From positions 165,042 through 229,041 of the forward strand of contig PANC01000015.1 in the NCBI GenBank assembly GCA_002708315.1: a stretch of DNA of 64,000 nt, written 5' to 3'. Position numbers and translations under genes: made by a program. This document shows positions 20,765 through 31,515 of this stretch, one piece after another. Each line of letters opens with the position of its first letter. Position 1 is the first letter of the stretch. A model generated the notes under the pieces. The model searched no databases and was not told the origin of the DNA. It worked only from the letters and a program-made list of their open reading frames with translations. Source of the stretch: Lentimicrobiaceae bacterium (GTDB lineage: Bacteria > Bacteroidota > Bacteroidia > Bacteroidales > F082).

Positions 20765-21724
20765 ATGGCACTAACAGTATTGCAACATATAGAAAAATCG
20801 AAGGGAACACTTTTTTCCTTTGAATTATTACCACCCCTAAAGGGACATGATTTTGAGTCAACAGAACAGTCCATTGAACCACTATTAGAATTTAAGCCTT
20901 CTTTTATCAATATTACCTATCATCAACAAGAGGTTGTTTATGAAAATGCAGGAAAGGGACTAATGCGAAAGCATACCATTAGAAAAAGACCAGGAACGGT
21001 GGGTATTGCCGCTGCAATTAAGTATCGTTATGGTATAAATGTGGTCCCTCATATTATCTGTGGAGGTTTTACAAAAGAGGATACAGAAAATGCATTAATA
21101 GACTTGCAGTTTTTAGGAATAAATAATCTACTAGTTGTTCGCGGTGATCCGCAACCAGGAGCAAAAGTTTTTATTCCTGAGCCTAACGGAAATGAGCACT
21201 CTTCAGATCTAATAGAGCAAATAGTAAATCTTAACAATGGCATTTACATTGATAATAAACTTGAGAATACAAGGTCTATGAATTTTTGTATTGGTGTTGC
21301 AGGTTATCCCGAAAAGCACAGTGAATCTCCTAATATAGACAGTGATATTCATTTTTTAAAGAAGAAGATAGATGCTGGTGCATCATATATAGTTACTCAA
21401 ATGTTTTATGATAATAATAAGTATTTTGAATTTGTAAAACTATGCAGAGAAAAGGGAATAAACGTTGCTATTATACCAGGCTTAAAACCTATTGCAACCA
21501 AAACACATCTAAAAAACATTCCAAAAACATTTAATGTTGATCTTCCTGTTGATCTTGTTAAAGAAGTTATAAAGTGTAAGGATAATAAGTCTGTAAGACA
21601 AGTAGGAGTGGAGTGGGCAACTCAGCAATCAAAGGAGTTAAAAGCTGCAAATGTTCCTGTAATTCATTTCTATACAATGGGTAAATCTGATAATATTCAG
21701 AAAATAGCAAAGGCTGTTTATTAG
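20765..21724 (+). CDS. metF: methylenetetrahydrofolate reductase
   Basis: FAD-dependent reductase that makes 5-methyl-tetrahydrofolate, the methyl donor for MetH. The 319-residue protein has the family's TIM-barrel landmarks: 'FSFELLPP' near the start (substrate Glu), 'PHIICGGFTKEDTENAL', 'GINNLLVVRGDPQPG', and 'GAGASYIVTQMFYD'-type segment near 200-215. It lies 17 bp after metH, under the same riboswitch. It is convergent with the SLC13 gene, with only 14 bp between the two stops. Confidence 0.96.
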   Translation: MALTVLQHIEKSKGTLFSFELLPPLKGHDFESTEQSIEPLLEFKPSFINITYHQQEVVYENAGKGLMRKHTIRKRPGTVGIAAAIKYRYGINVVPHIICGGFTKEDTENALIDLQFLGINNLLVVRGDPQPGAKVFIPEPNGNEHSSDLIEQIVNLNNGIYIDNKLENTRSMNFCIGVAGYPEKHSESPNIDSDIHFLKKKIDAGASYIVTQMFYDNNKYFEFVKLCREKGINVAIIPGLKPIATKTHLKNIPKTFNVDLPVDLVKEVIKCKDNKSVRQVGVEWATQQSKELKAANVPVIHFYTMGKSDNIQKIAKAVY

Positions 21725-21738
21725 TTAGGAGATAATAT

Positions 21739-23121
21739 CTACATAACGATTTTAATCCAGGGTAATCCGATAACAATATAAATGATAAAACTAAGTAAAG
21801 TTAATATTCCTCCATATTTATACACTTCCTTGGGGGTAATATATCCGCTACTGATATATAGTATATTACAACTAGATCCTTGTGGAGTTAGTACTGAAAA
21901 ATAGTTCGTTGCAAAAAGAAGCATTAATGCGAGCGGAACAGGGTCTATTCCAAGACTTTTACCTGCACCCATAAAAACACCCATAAGAGCCATCAAATGA
22001 GCTGTTTGACTTACGAATAAATAATGTAAAACTATGTATACAAACACCAACATAATAAAAGCAATATTTATGTTAATGCCACTAATATGATTTGCCAAGA
22101 CATCTCCAACATAATCCATAAATTTCATTTCATTTAGCTGACTACTCATTATAAATAAAATCGCAAACCAAATCATTGTTGATAATGCTTCGCCTTCATT
22201 TTTTATTTCTTTTACCTTGAAAACATTAGTTACTAGTAGAAGAGCAAACCCCAAAAATGCAATTATTGTTTTGTTTAAATCCAGCAAGCCTGATAAAGCC
22301 CAAAAGACAACAAGGAGTGCGAATACAACCCCAGTAATTATTTCATCACGGCTCATCGAGCCCATACTTATTAATTCCTTTGTAGCATGATTAGGCGCCT
22401 CTGGAGTATTTTTTATCTGCGGAGGAAATATTCGATATAAAATCCAAGGGACAAAAATCGCCGACACAATTGTTGGCACAGAAGCTGCCAAAACCCAAGT
22501 TCCAAAACTAATATTAACCCCAAATGATTGTGCAATGGATACACCCACAGGATTAGCTGCCATTGCAGTAAGCCAAAGTGCTGAGGATAATCCTATTCCA
22601 TACATACTCGAAAACATTAGGAAGGCTCCCAGCTTTTTCCTTGTGCCTTTTTCAGGATCTGATCCGTTTACTTCTGACACAGAATAAATAATTGGGAAGA
22701 GTAGTCCTGTTCTTGCTGTATTACTTGGGAAGGCTGGAGAAATAATCATATCTGTTGCTATCAAACTATATCCAAGCCCCAATGTTGTGCTTCCAAACCT
22801 CCTAATCATTAATAATGCAATCCGTTTACCAAATCCAGACTTAACAATAGCTTTCGCAATCATAAATGCTAGTACAATTAATAAAACAATATCATTTGAA
22901 AACCCTGAAAATGCAGTACTAGCATCAATTGTATTTGTAATTACGGCAATTACCATACCTAAAATAGATGCCACAAGAATATTGAATGCACCCGTTATTA
23001 CACCAAAGATTGTTGTTATGAAAACAGCAAATAAATGCCAAGCGGTATGGTCAATTTCATTTGGATGCGGAAGAAACCAAATTATAATACCCAAACTAAC
23101 TATTGCAATTTTTTTAATCAA
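21739..23121 (-). CDS. SLC13/DASS family anion transporter
   Basis: Inner-membrane carrier of the divalent anion:sodium symporter type (460 aa, about 11-12 hydrophobic helices). Family features include 'FSGFSNDIVLLIVLAFMIAKAIVKSGFGKRIA', 'ISPAFPSNTARTGLLFPI' (the SNT substrate/sodium motif) and 'NYFSVLTPQGSSCNILYISSGYI' (second clamshell). The substrate is likely a di- or tricarboxylate but cannot be fixed from sequence. The only in-frame start after the upstream stop is TTG at 23121. It follows the 808-aa exported-protein gene by 25 bp. Confidence 0.85.
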   Translation of the reverse strand: MIKKIAIVSLGIIIWFLPHPNEIDHTAWHLFAVFITTIFGVITGAFNILVASILGMVIAVITNTIDASTAFSGFSNDIVLLIVLAFMIAKAIVKSGFGKRIALLMIRRFGSTTLGLGYSLIATDMIISPAFPSNTARTGLLFPIIYSVSEVNGSDPEKGTRKKLGAFLMFSSMYGIGLSSALWLTAMAANPVGVSIAQSFGVNISFGTWVLAASVPTIVSAIFVPWILYRIFPPQIKNTPEAPNHATKELISMGSMSRDEIITGVVFALLVVFWALSGLLDLNKTIIAFLGFALLLVTNVFKVKEIKNEGEALSTMIWFAILFIMSSQLNEMKFMDYVGDVLANHISGININIAFIMLVFVYIVLHYLFVSQTAHLMALMGVFMGAGKSLGIDPVPLALMLLFATNYFSVLTPQGSSCNILYISSGYITPKEVYKYGGILTLLSFIIYIVIGLPWIKIVM

Positions 23122-23146
23122 AACTTGTGTATCATTGTTAAGAAAG

Positions 23147-25573
23147 TTAATCTATAAAACGTATAATTTTGGTTTCGTAAGAATCTAGATCAAACCAAAA
23201 AATAATATCATTACTTGCTTTTTTATATTGAGGAATAGTACCATCAACAGTCACGGATTTAGCTTCAACTACCATTGATAATCCACTAATCTTGTAATCA
23301 TTATTATTTGAAACTTGGACTCTCCCATCAGGGTTAATATTGTATTCAATGTTATCAATGGATGTTCGATAATCAAGAAAATCAGCAATTGTTGTTATGT
23401 TTAATCTACCCAGCATTTTTTGTTGGGATAATTTATTTAATGCTTCATTAAAACCGGGATGAGCTATAATTACAGAATCTTTATCATAAGTCCACATGCC
23501 TTTTTCCTGGTTAACCCATGCTGGATATACATGATTTATTTCAACATATCCGTTTTCTATCATGCTCTCAATCTTGTCGTTATTAAAAAGATAATCCCAC
23601 ATATACGGATCATTGATAAATAATACACTTGATGTTGACCAGTGAAAAAGATTATTCGTAAGGCTATTATGTTGGTAATAATCGGGTTTTGGAAAAAAAT
23701 CCCCATAACCGCTAAAGGGTTTTTCCAAGGAGGATGGGAATTGCCAATTCTGAAATGTATTCATCTCCTCATAATATGCATTATGTAAATACCTAATTCC
23801 ATTTTTCCCCCATTTATCGACAGAGTAGAAAGGCGATCCTTTAACTGTTGCATCACATATTAGGTCTTCTCTGTTGTTTTCAGGGCCATTGTTATTACCA
23901 TGATCAATCCATGTTGGTGATGAAAAATTTTGAGACATATACTCAAGTGCTTCATCTAATCTTTTTGGAGTAGTCGTAAAGTGATCAGGAGTATGTAAAC
24001 AAATATCATATCCTTTGTCGTTTAAGTCAAAAAGAAAACTGGCAAATTCATCATCAGTTAATATGGCACTTTCAGCTCCAATAAATAATCCACTAGAAGC
24101 ATTAAAGTTTGTAACCGTATCAGGATTATCATAAAACACACTTTTTGTAACAGGGATATTATAATAGACAAAACCTCCAGTGGAATTATCTGATGAAGTA
24201 ATTTTTTCTGATCCAAAATATGTAGCTCTGTTTGTTCTAATATTAGTAAAATCAGCATGTTCAGTCCAGATGTAAGAAGCTTCATACCCATTTGGATTCT
24301 TCATGAACCTTGGGATTGTATTTATTGGATGACCTATGTAAATGGAAAATTCAAATTCCCTACGAGTGGATTTAACATATTTGCTGTACGATTGATCAAC
24401 CTTCCAGTTATTACTGTCAGGATTCAGTGGAAATCTAAAAAATGGATGATCTTTATTGTAATCAAGATTCAAATAGATAATTTTTTTAGGGATATCTGCT
24501 TGAATTGAGGATATTTTGGGCGTATGATAAATTACAAAACCATCAGATTTGTCGCCAATCATTAACCCTTCCCTATCTAGCCAGTATTCAGATTGAAAAG
24601 GTTTAGACTCGATTTTCCTATTACTACGATATACTTCGTTAATTTCCTGATTGTATTGAATTGCAATAGCCTCTCGATTTACTATTTGCTTCTTTTTATA
24701 TTTTTCCTCTATATTAATATCTAATCTACCAGAGTTTTTATTACATTGTATGACCACTTTAACTTTGCCCCATTTTATATTTAAGTCGAAGTTCAGATTA
24801 ACACCTTCAGATGTAACTTTTTTCCCTTTATAATTCAAACCATACACTCCATTAATTGGATTATCCTTGAGGACTCTATCCGTGTTAAAGTATAAATCTT
24901 CTATTATTATATTATCAGATTTATTCCTGAAACTAATTTTCTTGTCCGAATACCATATTGAATAGTAATTATTTTTGAAGAGTAGGACTTCCTCTAAATC
25001 ATCATTAATTTTCATTTGGTAATTTGGTAAAAATGAAGGAGTTATACATCTTGAAAATTCTAACTTTAAATCATCCATATCAGTTTCTGAATTCCTATTC
25101 CATAGAAATGCTTTAATTTTTGAATTTTTTATGATGCTTCTGGGAATTTTTATTGATGCATTGAAATCATACCAATCATTTGCTGTTTTTAAAGTATTGG
25201 ATAAATCAACTCCTTTCCACAATAAACCTTCATTTAAGCTGTCAAGAATAGTAATAACGAATATTGCATCATTATTTACCTTTTTACTTCTAACATAACC
25301 CTCAACAGATAACAAAACATTTTCATTTGATAATTCTTGGGGGATTAAAAGTTCCATCCCTAATCCATATGGATTTAAAGAGTCAGTATGTGATAAATAA
25401 TAACCTGAATGGGCTGACCCAGAATCAATGGTGCTAAGACCAATCCAATATTTTTGATGATTTAATCCCTCTAAATCATTGAAAAATATCTGTGGATACA
25501 GAGTTGTTGAAAATGATAAAAATATTATAAATAGCAACTTTTTACCACAAGAACAGATATTAAGTAAAGACAT
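23147..25573 (-). CDS. large exported protein, possible divergent polysaccharide deacetylase-like enzyme
   Basis: An 808-residue protein with an N-terminal hydrophobic signal (about 10-30). The first half (about 30-400) is beta-rich and looks like carbohydrate-binding or sandwich modules. The second half has 'ASYIWTEHADFTN', 'YDICLHTPDHFTTTPKRLDEAL', 'PTWIDHGNNNG' and 'IIAHPGFNEAL'. HTPDH fits the H[S/T]xxH metal-binding motif of NodB-type deacetylases. The EHAD and IDHG segments could supply the other acidic and His residues, but the canonical TFDDG is not present. The assignment is therefore a fold-level guess; no substrate can be named. It is 25 bp upstream of the SLC13 gene and may share its transcript. 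Confidence 0.5.
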   Translation of the reverse strand: MSLLNICSCGKKLLFIIFLSFSTTLYPQIFFNDLEGLNHQKYWIGLSTIDSGSAHSGYYLSHTDSLNPYGLGMELLIPQELSNENVLLSVEGYVRSKKVNNDAIFVITILDSLNEGLLWKGVDLSNTLKTANDWYDFNASIKIPRSIIKNSKIKAFLWNRNSETDMDDLKLEFSRCITPSFLPNYQMKINDDLEEVLLFKNNYYSIWYSDKKISFRNKSDNIIIEDLYFNTDRVLKDNPINGVYGLNYKGKKVTSEGVNLNFDLNIKWGKVKVVIQCNKNSGRLDINIEEKYKKKQIVNREAIAIQYNQEINEVYRSNRKIESKPFQSEYWLDREGLMIGDKSDGFVIYHTPKISSIQADIPKKIIYLNLDYNKDHPFFRFPLNPDSNNWKVDQSYSKYVKSTRREFEFSIYIGHPINTIPRFMKNPNGYEASYIWTEHADFTNIRTNRATYFGSEKITSSDNSTGGFVYYNIPVTKSVFYDNPDTVTNFNASSGLFIGAESAILTDDEFASFLFDLNDKGYDICLHTPDHFTTTPKRLDEALEYMSQNFSSPTWIDHGNNNGPENNREDLICDATVKGSPFYSVDKWGKNGIRYLHNAYYEEMNTFQNWQFPSSLEKPFSGYGDFFPKPDYYQHNSLTNNLFHWSTSSVLFINDPYMWDYLFNNDKIESMIENGYVEINHVYPAWVNQEKGMWTYDKDSVIIAHPGFNEALNKLSQQKMLGRLNITTIADFLDYRTSIDNIEYNINPDGRVQVSNNNDYKISGLSMVVEAKSVTVDGTIPQYKKASNDIIFWFDLDSYETKIIRFID

Positions 25574-25669
25574 TTTTAATACTTTTAAACTTCGATTTAC
25601 TTCTTCTGGATAAATAATAAAAATATTCTCAATACCAACAAAAAGCTATGACAAAAGGACCATTAACAA

Positions 25670-28600
25670 TTACATGTTACGGCGATACTGACCTCCAACA
25701 TGGAAAAGAGTATTCGTTATTTGACCTATGGAAGTATATTTGGTAGCATCCATTAGTGCATCAAATACATTCTCATTTTTCATGGCTTTTAATTTAAGAA
25801 TCTTTAGTGCTTCTTTCGCTTCTACCTCCCATGTTTTGTGTAGTTCATTGAGCATTTTAATTTGATATTCCTTTTCTTTTTTGGTAGCACGAATAACTTC
25901 ACCTGGAACAATGGTTTTTGACCCTTGGCTTCCAAGAAATGTATTGACACCAATTATTGGCATTTCACCAGTGTGTTTGAGGTGCTCATAGTAAAGACTC
26001 TCCTCCTGTATTTTACCTCGCTGATACATTGTTTCCATGGCTCCTAAAACACCACCTCGCTCGGTTAGTCTATCCATTTCTGTTAAAATAGCTTCTTCAA
26101 CAAGTTCTGTAAGCTCCTCAATTATAAAAGATCCTTGCAAAGGGTTCTGGTTTTTTGAAAGGCCTAGTTCATGATTAATAATCATTTGAATGGCAATTGC
26201 TCTTCTTACGGAATCTTCAGTTGGAGTTGTTATTGCTTCATCATAGGCATTTGTATGAAGAGAATTACAATTATCATAAATTGCATAAAGAGCTTGCAAT
26301 GTAGTGCGTATATCATTGAAGTCAATTTCTTGAGCATGTAATGAACGACCTGAAGTTTGAATATGATATTTTAACTTTTGTGCTCGTTCATTGGCACCAT
26401 ACTTTAATTTCATGGCCTTGGCCCAAATTAGACGGGCTACCCTTCCAATTACTGCATATTCAGGATCTTCACCATTTGAAAAGAAAAAGCTTAGATTTGG
26501 AGCAAATTTATTGATATCCATGCCCCTTGAGAGATAATACTCCACATATGTAAATCCATTTGCAAGGGTGAAGGCAAGCTGACTAATTGGATTTGCACCT
26601 GCTTCTGCAATATGATAACCGGAAATGCTTACGCTATAAAAATTCTTAACATAATTATCAATGAAATACTCCTGAATATCTCCCATTACCTTAAGTGAAA
26701 AGTCAGTGGAGAATATACATGTATTTTGGGCTTGGTCTTCTTTTAAAATGTCAGCCTGAATAGTGCCACGTACCCTGCAAATAGTTTTTTTCTTAATATC
26801 ATCATATGTATCTTTTGGAAGAACCATATCACCAGTTACTCCCAATAACATTAATCCCAGTCCGTTATTTCCCTCTGGTATTTTTCCTTGGTAAGATGGT
26901 CTTTTGGTTCCCTTTTTAGAATAGATGGAATTTATCTTATTCTGAACATCCTTTTCAAGTTTGTTATCTTTTATGTATAATTCACATTGCTGGTCTATGG
27001 CAGTATTCATAAAGTAGCTTACCATAGTAGGCGCAGGTCCATTTATTGTCATAGACACTGAGGTCATGGGGTCGCACAAATTAAATCCAGAGTACAATTT
27101 TTTTGCATCATCCAAGCATGATATACTAACACCCGAATTTCCAATTTTTCCATAAATATCAGGCCTATTGTCAGGGTCTTCACCATAAAGGGTTACTGAA
27201 TCAAATGCGGTTGAAAGCCTTTTGGCAGGCAGTCCTCTGCTGACATAATGAAACCTTCTATTTGTTCGTTCTGGTCCGCCTTCTCCAGCAAACATTCTTG
27301 TTGGATCTTCTCCTTCTCGTTTAAATGGAAATACACCCGCTGCAAATGGAAATTCACCTGGAACATTCTCACTTAATATCCATCTTAAAATTTCACCCCA
27401 GCTCTTAAATTTTGGCAAACTTATTTTTGGAATTTTTATGTGTGATAGGGATTCTGTTTTAGTTGCAATCTTTATTTCTTTATCACGAACTTTATAGGTA
27501 TAATAATCACCTTCATATTGCCTTTTCTTTTCTTCCCAAGTGTCAAGAATTTCTTTGTTTATTGGGTCTAATTCTTTGAGTGTATTCTCATAAATCTCTT
27601 CCAGAGACAAAAAATCATCACTACCTGTTTCCTTTACATAATCAATGGATTTATGAAGGTTATATAACTTTTCTGCGACCTCCGACTGCTGATTAACTTC
27701 TTTGTTATAACTACGAATGGTTTCCGTAATTTCTGAGAGATACCTTACTCGCTTGGGAGGAATAATATAAATTTTGTCAGGTGAATATTCAAAGCTACCT
27801 TCAGGTAATACAAAGCTACCCCCTGCTTTTTCATTCAATACATTAAGTAAAGTTTCATATAGCTTATTTACTCCGGGATCATTGAATTGTGAGGCAACAG
27901 TGTCATATACTGGCATATCTCCAAGGTCAGTATCGAATAACATATTATTACGTTGATATTGTTTTCTTACATCACGCAATGCGTCAAGTGCACCGAGTTT
28001 ATCTGACTTATTCAATGCAATAACGTCTGCATAATCTAGCATATCAATTTTTTCTAATTGACTGGCGGCACCATATTCAGGGGTCATTACATATAATGAA
28101 ACATCACTATGATCAATTATTGCCGTATCTGACTGCCCTATTCCTGATGTTTCAAGAATAATTAGGTCAAAACCTGCAGCCTGAGCTATTGTTTCAGCAT
28201 CTTTAACATAATTTGAAATACTCAAATTTGATTGACGAGTTGCTAGCGAACGCATATAAACACGATCATCATCAATTGCATTCATTCTTATGCGATCTCC
28301 TAATAAAGCGCCTCCAGATTTTCGTTTTGATGGATCAACGGAAATTATTGCAATGTATTTATTTGGGAATGTATCAAGAAAGCGTCTTACAATTTCATCC
28401 ACAAGGGAAGATTTCCCAGCACCTCCAGTACCAGTTATTCCTAAAACAGGTGCTTTTTTAGCCTTTGATTTATTTATCAGCTCTTTTATCATGGGTGATG
28501 CTAGGTCAGGATAATTTTCTGCTGCACTTATAAGCCTTCCAATAGCTACATAGCTGCATTTGAGAACATTATTTAAATCAATTTTTAGCATTTCTCCACT

Positions 28601-29041
28601 AGCAAAGTCTGATTTCTCCATAAGATCATTAATCATTCCTTGCAGTCCCATTTCCATTCCATCGTCTGGTGAATAAATTCTGGTAATACCATAATTCATT
28701 AGTTCTTTTACTTCTTCAGGAAGTATAACACCACCACCACCACCAAATATTTTGATATGACCACAACCCTTATCTTCAAGCATATCATACATATATTTGA
28801 AAAACTCCATGTGACCACCTTGATAAGATGTGATTGCAATTGCCTGAGCATCTTCTTGAATAGCAGCATTTACTATTTCATGTACTGATCGATTATGGCC
28901 AAGATGAATTACCTCAGCACCAGATGACTGAATAATCCGACGCATAACATTAATGGCAGCATCATGACCATCAAAAAGTGAGGCAGCGGTAACAATACGA
29001 ATATGGTTTTTAGGTTTGTAAACCTTAGGAGCCTGTGTCAT
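25670..29041 (-). CDS. icmF: fused isobutyryl-CoA mutase IcmF
   Basis: A 1123-residue B12 enzyme that interconverts isobutyryl-CoA and n-butyryl-CoA and carries its own G-protein chaperone. The order is the IcmF order: B12-binding domain (about 10-150, '[10 protein letters not shown]', lower-ligand His26); MeaB-like GTPase (P-loop 'GTGGAGKSS' near 203-211, '[14 protein letters not shown]'); linker; mutase barrel (about 560-1110). Two specificity residues favour ICM over methylmalonyl-CoA mutase. Phe is in '[10 protein letters not shown]' (about 582), where MCM has Tyr, and Gln is in 'DQAQNT' (about 770), where MCM has Arg. It stands alone between the 808-aa gene and the divergent DPP11 gene. 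The nearby mce belongs to a neighbouring pathway. Confidence 0.95.
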   Translation of the reverse strand: MTQAPKVYKPKNHIRIVTAASLFDGHDAAINVMRRIIQSSGAEVIHLGHNRSVHEIVNAAIQEDAQAIAITSYQGGHMEFFKYMYDMLEDKGCGHIKIFGGGGGVILPEEVKELMNYGITRIYSPDDGMEMGLQGMINDLMEKSDFASGEMLKIDLNNVLKCSYVAIGRLISAAENYPDLASPMIKELINKSKAKKAPVLGITGTGGAGKSSLVDEIVRRFLDTFPNKYIAIISVDPSKRKSGGALLGDRIRMNAIDDDRVYMRSLATRQSNLSISNYVKDAETIAQAAGFDLIILETSGIGQSDTAIIDHSDVSLYVMTPEYGAASQLEKIDMLDYADVIALNKSDKLGALDALRDVRKQYQRNNMLFDTDLGDMPVYDTVASQFNDPGVNKLYETLLNVLNEKAGGSFVLPEGSFEYSPDKIYIIPPKRVRYLSEITETIRSYNKEVNQQSEVAEKLYNLHKSIDYVKETGSDDFLSLEEIYENTLKELDPINKEILDTWEEKKRQYEGDYYTYKVRDKEIKIATKTESLSHIKIPKISLPKFKSWGEILRWILSENVPGEFPFAAGVFPFKREGEDPTRMFAGEGGPERTNRRFHYVSRGLPAKRLSTAFDSVTLYGEDPDNRPDIYGKIGNSGVSISCLDDAKKLYSGFNLCDPMTSVSMTINGPAPTMVSYFMNTAIDQQCELYIKDNKLEKDVQNKINSIYSKKGTKRPSYQGKIPEGNNGLGLMLLGVTGDMVLPKDTYDDIKKKTICRVRGTIQADILKEDQAQNTCIFSTDFSLKVMGDIQEYFIDNYVKNFYSVSISGYHIAEAGANPISQLAFTLANGFTYVEYYLSRGMDINKFAPNLSFFFSNGEDPEYAVIGRVARLIWAKAMKLKYGANERAQKLKYHIQTSGRSLHAQEIDFNDIRTTLQALYAIYDNCNSLHTNAYDEAITTPTEDSVRRAIAIQMIINHELGLSKNQNPLQGSFIIEELTELVEEAILTEMDRLTERGGVLGAMETMYQRGKIQEESLYYEHLKHTGEMPIIGVNTFLGSQGSKTIVPGEVIRATKKEKEYQIKMLNELHKTWEVEAKEALKILKLKAMKNENVFDALMDATKYTSIGQITNTLFHVGGQYRRNM

Positions 29042-29065
29042 ATTATTTTAATTTTTGAGTAACTG

Positions 29066-29073
29066 CAAATATA
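29066..29073 (-). promoter_or_regulatory. candidate -7 element of the icmF promoter
   Basis: Minus-strand TATATTTG (exact TAnnTTTG) lies 24 bp upstream of the icmF ATG. No clear -33 element is seen. The rest of the 254-bp gap to the divergent DPP11 gene is AT-rich without other evident signals. Confidence 0.45.
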
Positions 29074-29263
29074 ATCAATGTTTGGTTTAAAAAGATTGCA
29101 TGTTTTGTTATATGAATGGACTAAAATCTAACAAAAATTCAAATAAAAATATTTATAATCTGCCATGAATCAAAATATAAAAATTCCATGGTCTTATATT
29201 TTTTCTAGTGTATAAAGTTGTTGGGTAACTGAATTTAAGGTAGCAAAAACTAGGTTTTTTTGG

Positions 29264-29271
29264 TAAATTTG
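29264..29271 (+). promoter_or_regulatory. candidate -7 element of the DPP11 gene promoter
   Basis: TAAATTTG matches TAnnTTTG exactly and ends 24 bp before the ATG at 29296, giving a leader of roughly 18 nt. It is back-to-back with the icmF promoter in the same intergenic region. Confidence 0.5.
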
Positions 29272-29295
29272 TGGCTTATTTAAATATCAAACAAA

Positions 29296-31470
29296 ATGAG
29301 AAACTTAAATATATTTCTGACTTTATCTTTTGTGATTTTAAGTCGTATTTATTTATTTGCTGGCGAGGGAATGTGGATCCCAATGCTATTACAACAAATG
29401 AATGAAAAAGAAATGAAGGAGATGGGAATGAAGATTACAGCTGAGGATATTTATTCCATCAACAAAAGTAGTCTTAAAGATGCCATTGTATTATTTGGTC
29501 GTGGTTGTACTGGTGAAATAATTTCGAATGAAGGGTTATTGCTTACCAACCATCACTGTGGGTATGGTAATATACAAAAGCATAGTAGTATTGATAATGA
29601 TTATCTCACAGATGGTTTTTGGGCTATGAATCGTGATGAAGAGCTCCCAAACCCTGGATTAACAGCTACTATTATGATTGAGATGAGAGATGTTACAAAA
29701 GAAGTTCTCGAAGGTGTTGATGATGATAGTATGTCGATGATAATTCGCAACTCACTTGTAAAAGAAAACATAAAAAATGCTATTTCAGGGTTCGAAGAAA
29801 ATTCAAAATACAAAGCCAAAATAGTGCCATTTTTTAAGGGGAATCAGTATTATATGATAGTAACCGAGACCTTTAAAGATATAAGATTAGTTGGTGCTCC
29901 CCCATCAAACATTGGTAAATTTGGTGGTGATACTGATAACTGGATGTGGCCGCGTCATACGGGGGATTTCTCTCTTTTCAGAATTTATGTTGATAAGGAT
30001 GGAAACCCCGCAGAATATTCAGAAGACAATGTTCCTTACCAGCCTAAATATTTTTTGCCCATCTCCATAGATGGAGTTGATGAAGGTGACTTTACATTTG
30101 TATTTGGTTATCCTGCACGTACAAATGAATATTTGCCATCCTATGCCGTTGAATTGATTACGGAAAAGAGAAACCCTGATAAGATTGATCTCAGAGAAAC
30201 AAGGCTTGATATTTTTTCAAAATATTCAAATAAATATCCGGAGGTTAGAATAAAATATGCCTCAAAACATGCCAGAGTGTCCAATTATTGGAAGAAAATG
30301 ATAGGAGAAAGTGCTGGTGTTGAGAGAATGAAAGGGATTGATAAAAAAATGGAGTTTGAAGATAACTTTGTAAAGTGGGCAGATGAATCTGAAACCCCCC
30401 AGTATGCAAGCATATTAATAGAATTTAAAAAATTATATACTAAACTTGAACCTCTGCAAGTTGCCACTGATTATCTAAATGAGGCCGGTATGGCAATTGA
30501 AATTGTAAAATTTGCTAATACTTACAAAAAACTAGTTGGCATTAGTAAGGATGCATCAGTTAGCGAAAAGGATATTAAAACGGAAATAGAAAAATTAAAG
30601 CAAAACAATCAATATTTCTTCAAGGATTATTATCAACCGATTGACGAAGAGGTAATGTCCGCATTACTTATCTTATATGACGAAAACATGCCTGATGGAA
30701 AATACAAGCCAGAGTTTTTCAAAACCATACATGGTAAATTCAAGGGTAATTATCAGGCATATACTAAATATGTTTTTTCAAAGTCGATGTTTGATAAGGA
30801 AAATAAATTAGGAGAGTTTTTGAACACATACAAAGCTAACAGATATAAGAAAATTCAAAAAGACCCTGCTTTTGAAATTGCATCTCAACTAGGGAGTATA
30901 TACAATAATAATATCAGGAAGCAGGTATTGGCCATAAACAATTCCATTGATAGTCTTTCAAGAATTTATATGAAGGCTCAAATGGAGATGTTGCCTAACC
31001 ATAGGTTTTATCCTGATGCTAACTTCACCCTTCGTGTTTCTTATGGTAATGTGAGTGGATACTACCCAAAGGATGCCGTATATTATGCACCATTTTCAAC
31101 TTTAGAGGGAATAATGGAAAAAGAAAATCCAGAGATTTATGATTATGTGGTAACCGAAAGGTTGAGAGAGCTATATACATCCAAGGATTATGGTGAGTAT
31201 GCTGATGAAGACGGAGAATTACATGTTGCATTTATTGCAAGTAATCATACAACAGGTGGTAATTCAGGAAGCCCAGTACTTAATGCAAATGGAGAGCTTG
31301 TTGGAGTAAACTTTGATAGATGCTGGGAAGGAACAATGAGTGACCTAATGTATGATCCAAATGTTTGTAGGAATATTTCCATTGATATTAGATACTTTTT
31401 ATTTATCGTTGATAAATATGCTGGTGCAGGATACTTATTGAATGAAATGAGCTTGGTAGGATCCAATTAA
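29296..31470 (+). CDS. S46 family dipeptidyl-peptidase, DPP11-type (Asp/Glu-specific)
   Basis: Periplasmic chymotrypsin-fold exopeptidase that releases dipeptides from oligopeptides. The 724-residue protein has a signal peptide (about 1-22), 'EGLLLTNHHCGYG' with the catalytic His (86 or 87), 'WPRHTGDFSLFRIY' with Asp224, and 'GGNSGSPVLN' with Ser657. The S46 helical insertion lies between the two barrels. Specificity can be read at the residue 18 after the Ser: Arg675 in 'NFDRCWEG', matching Arg673 of P. gingivalis DPP11, whereas DPP7 has Gly. It should therefore cut after Asp or Glu at P1. Peptide feeding fits the presence of tryptophanase and IcmF in the window. Confidence 0.9.
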   Translation: MRNLNIFLTLSFVILSRIYLFAGEGMWIPMLLQQMNEKEMKEMGMKITAEDIYSINKSSLKDAIVLFGRGCTGEIISNEGLLLTNHHCGYGNIQKHSSIDNDYLTDGFWAMNRDEELPNPGLTATIMIEMRDVTKEVLEGVDDDSMSMIIRNSLVKENIKNAISGFEENSKYKAKIVPFFKGNQYYMIVTETFKDIRLVGAPPSNIGKFGGDTDNWMWPRHTGDFSLFRIYVDKDGNPAEYSEDNVPYQPKYFLPISIDGVDEGDFTFVFGYPARTNEYLPSYAVELITEKRNPDKIDLRETRLDIFSKYSNKYPEVRIKYASKHARVSNYWKKMIGESAGVERMKGIDKKMEFEDNFVKWADESETPQYASILIEFKKLYTKLEPLQVATDYLNEAGMAIEIVKFANTYKKLVGISKDASVSEKDIKTEIEKLKQNNQYFFKDYYQPIDEEVMSALLILYDENMPDGKYKPEFFKTIHGKFKGNYQAYTKYVFSKSMFDKENKLGEFLNTYKANRYKKIQKDPAFEIASQLGSIYNNNIRKQVLAINNSIDSLSRIYMKAQMEMLPNHRFYPDANFTLRVSYGNVSGYYPKDAVYYAPFSTLEGIMEKENPEIYDYVVTERLRELYTSKDYGEYADEDGELHVAFIASNHTTGGNSGSPVLNANGELVGVNFDRCWEGTMSDLMYDPNVCRNISIDIRYFLFIVDKYAGAGYLLNEMSLVGSN

Positions 31471-31515
31471 TAATTTATCCACACAATTGATAACATAAAA
31501 ATTTAACCATATATT

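Noticed and set aside
25670..29041. Methylmalonyl-CoA mutase.
   Set aside because: The fusion order and the Phe/Gln specificity residues are those of isobutyryl-CoA mutase IcmF.
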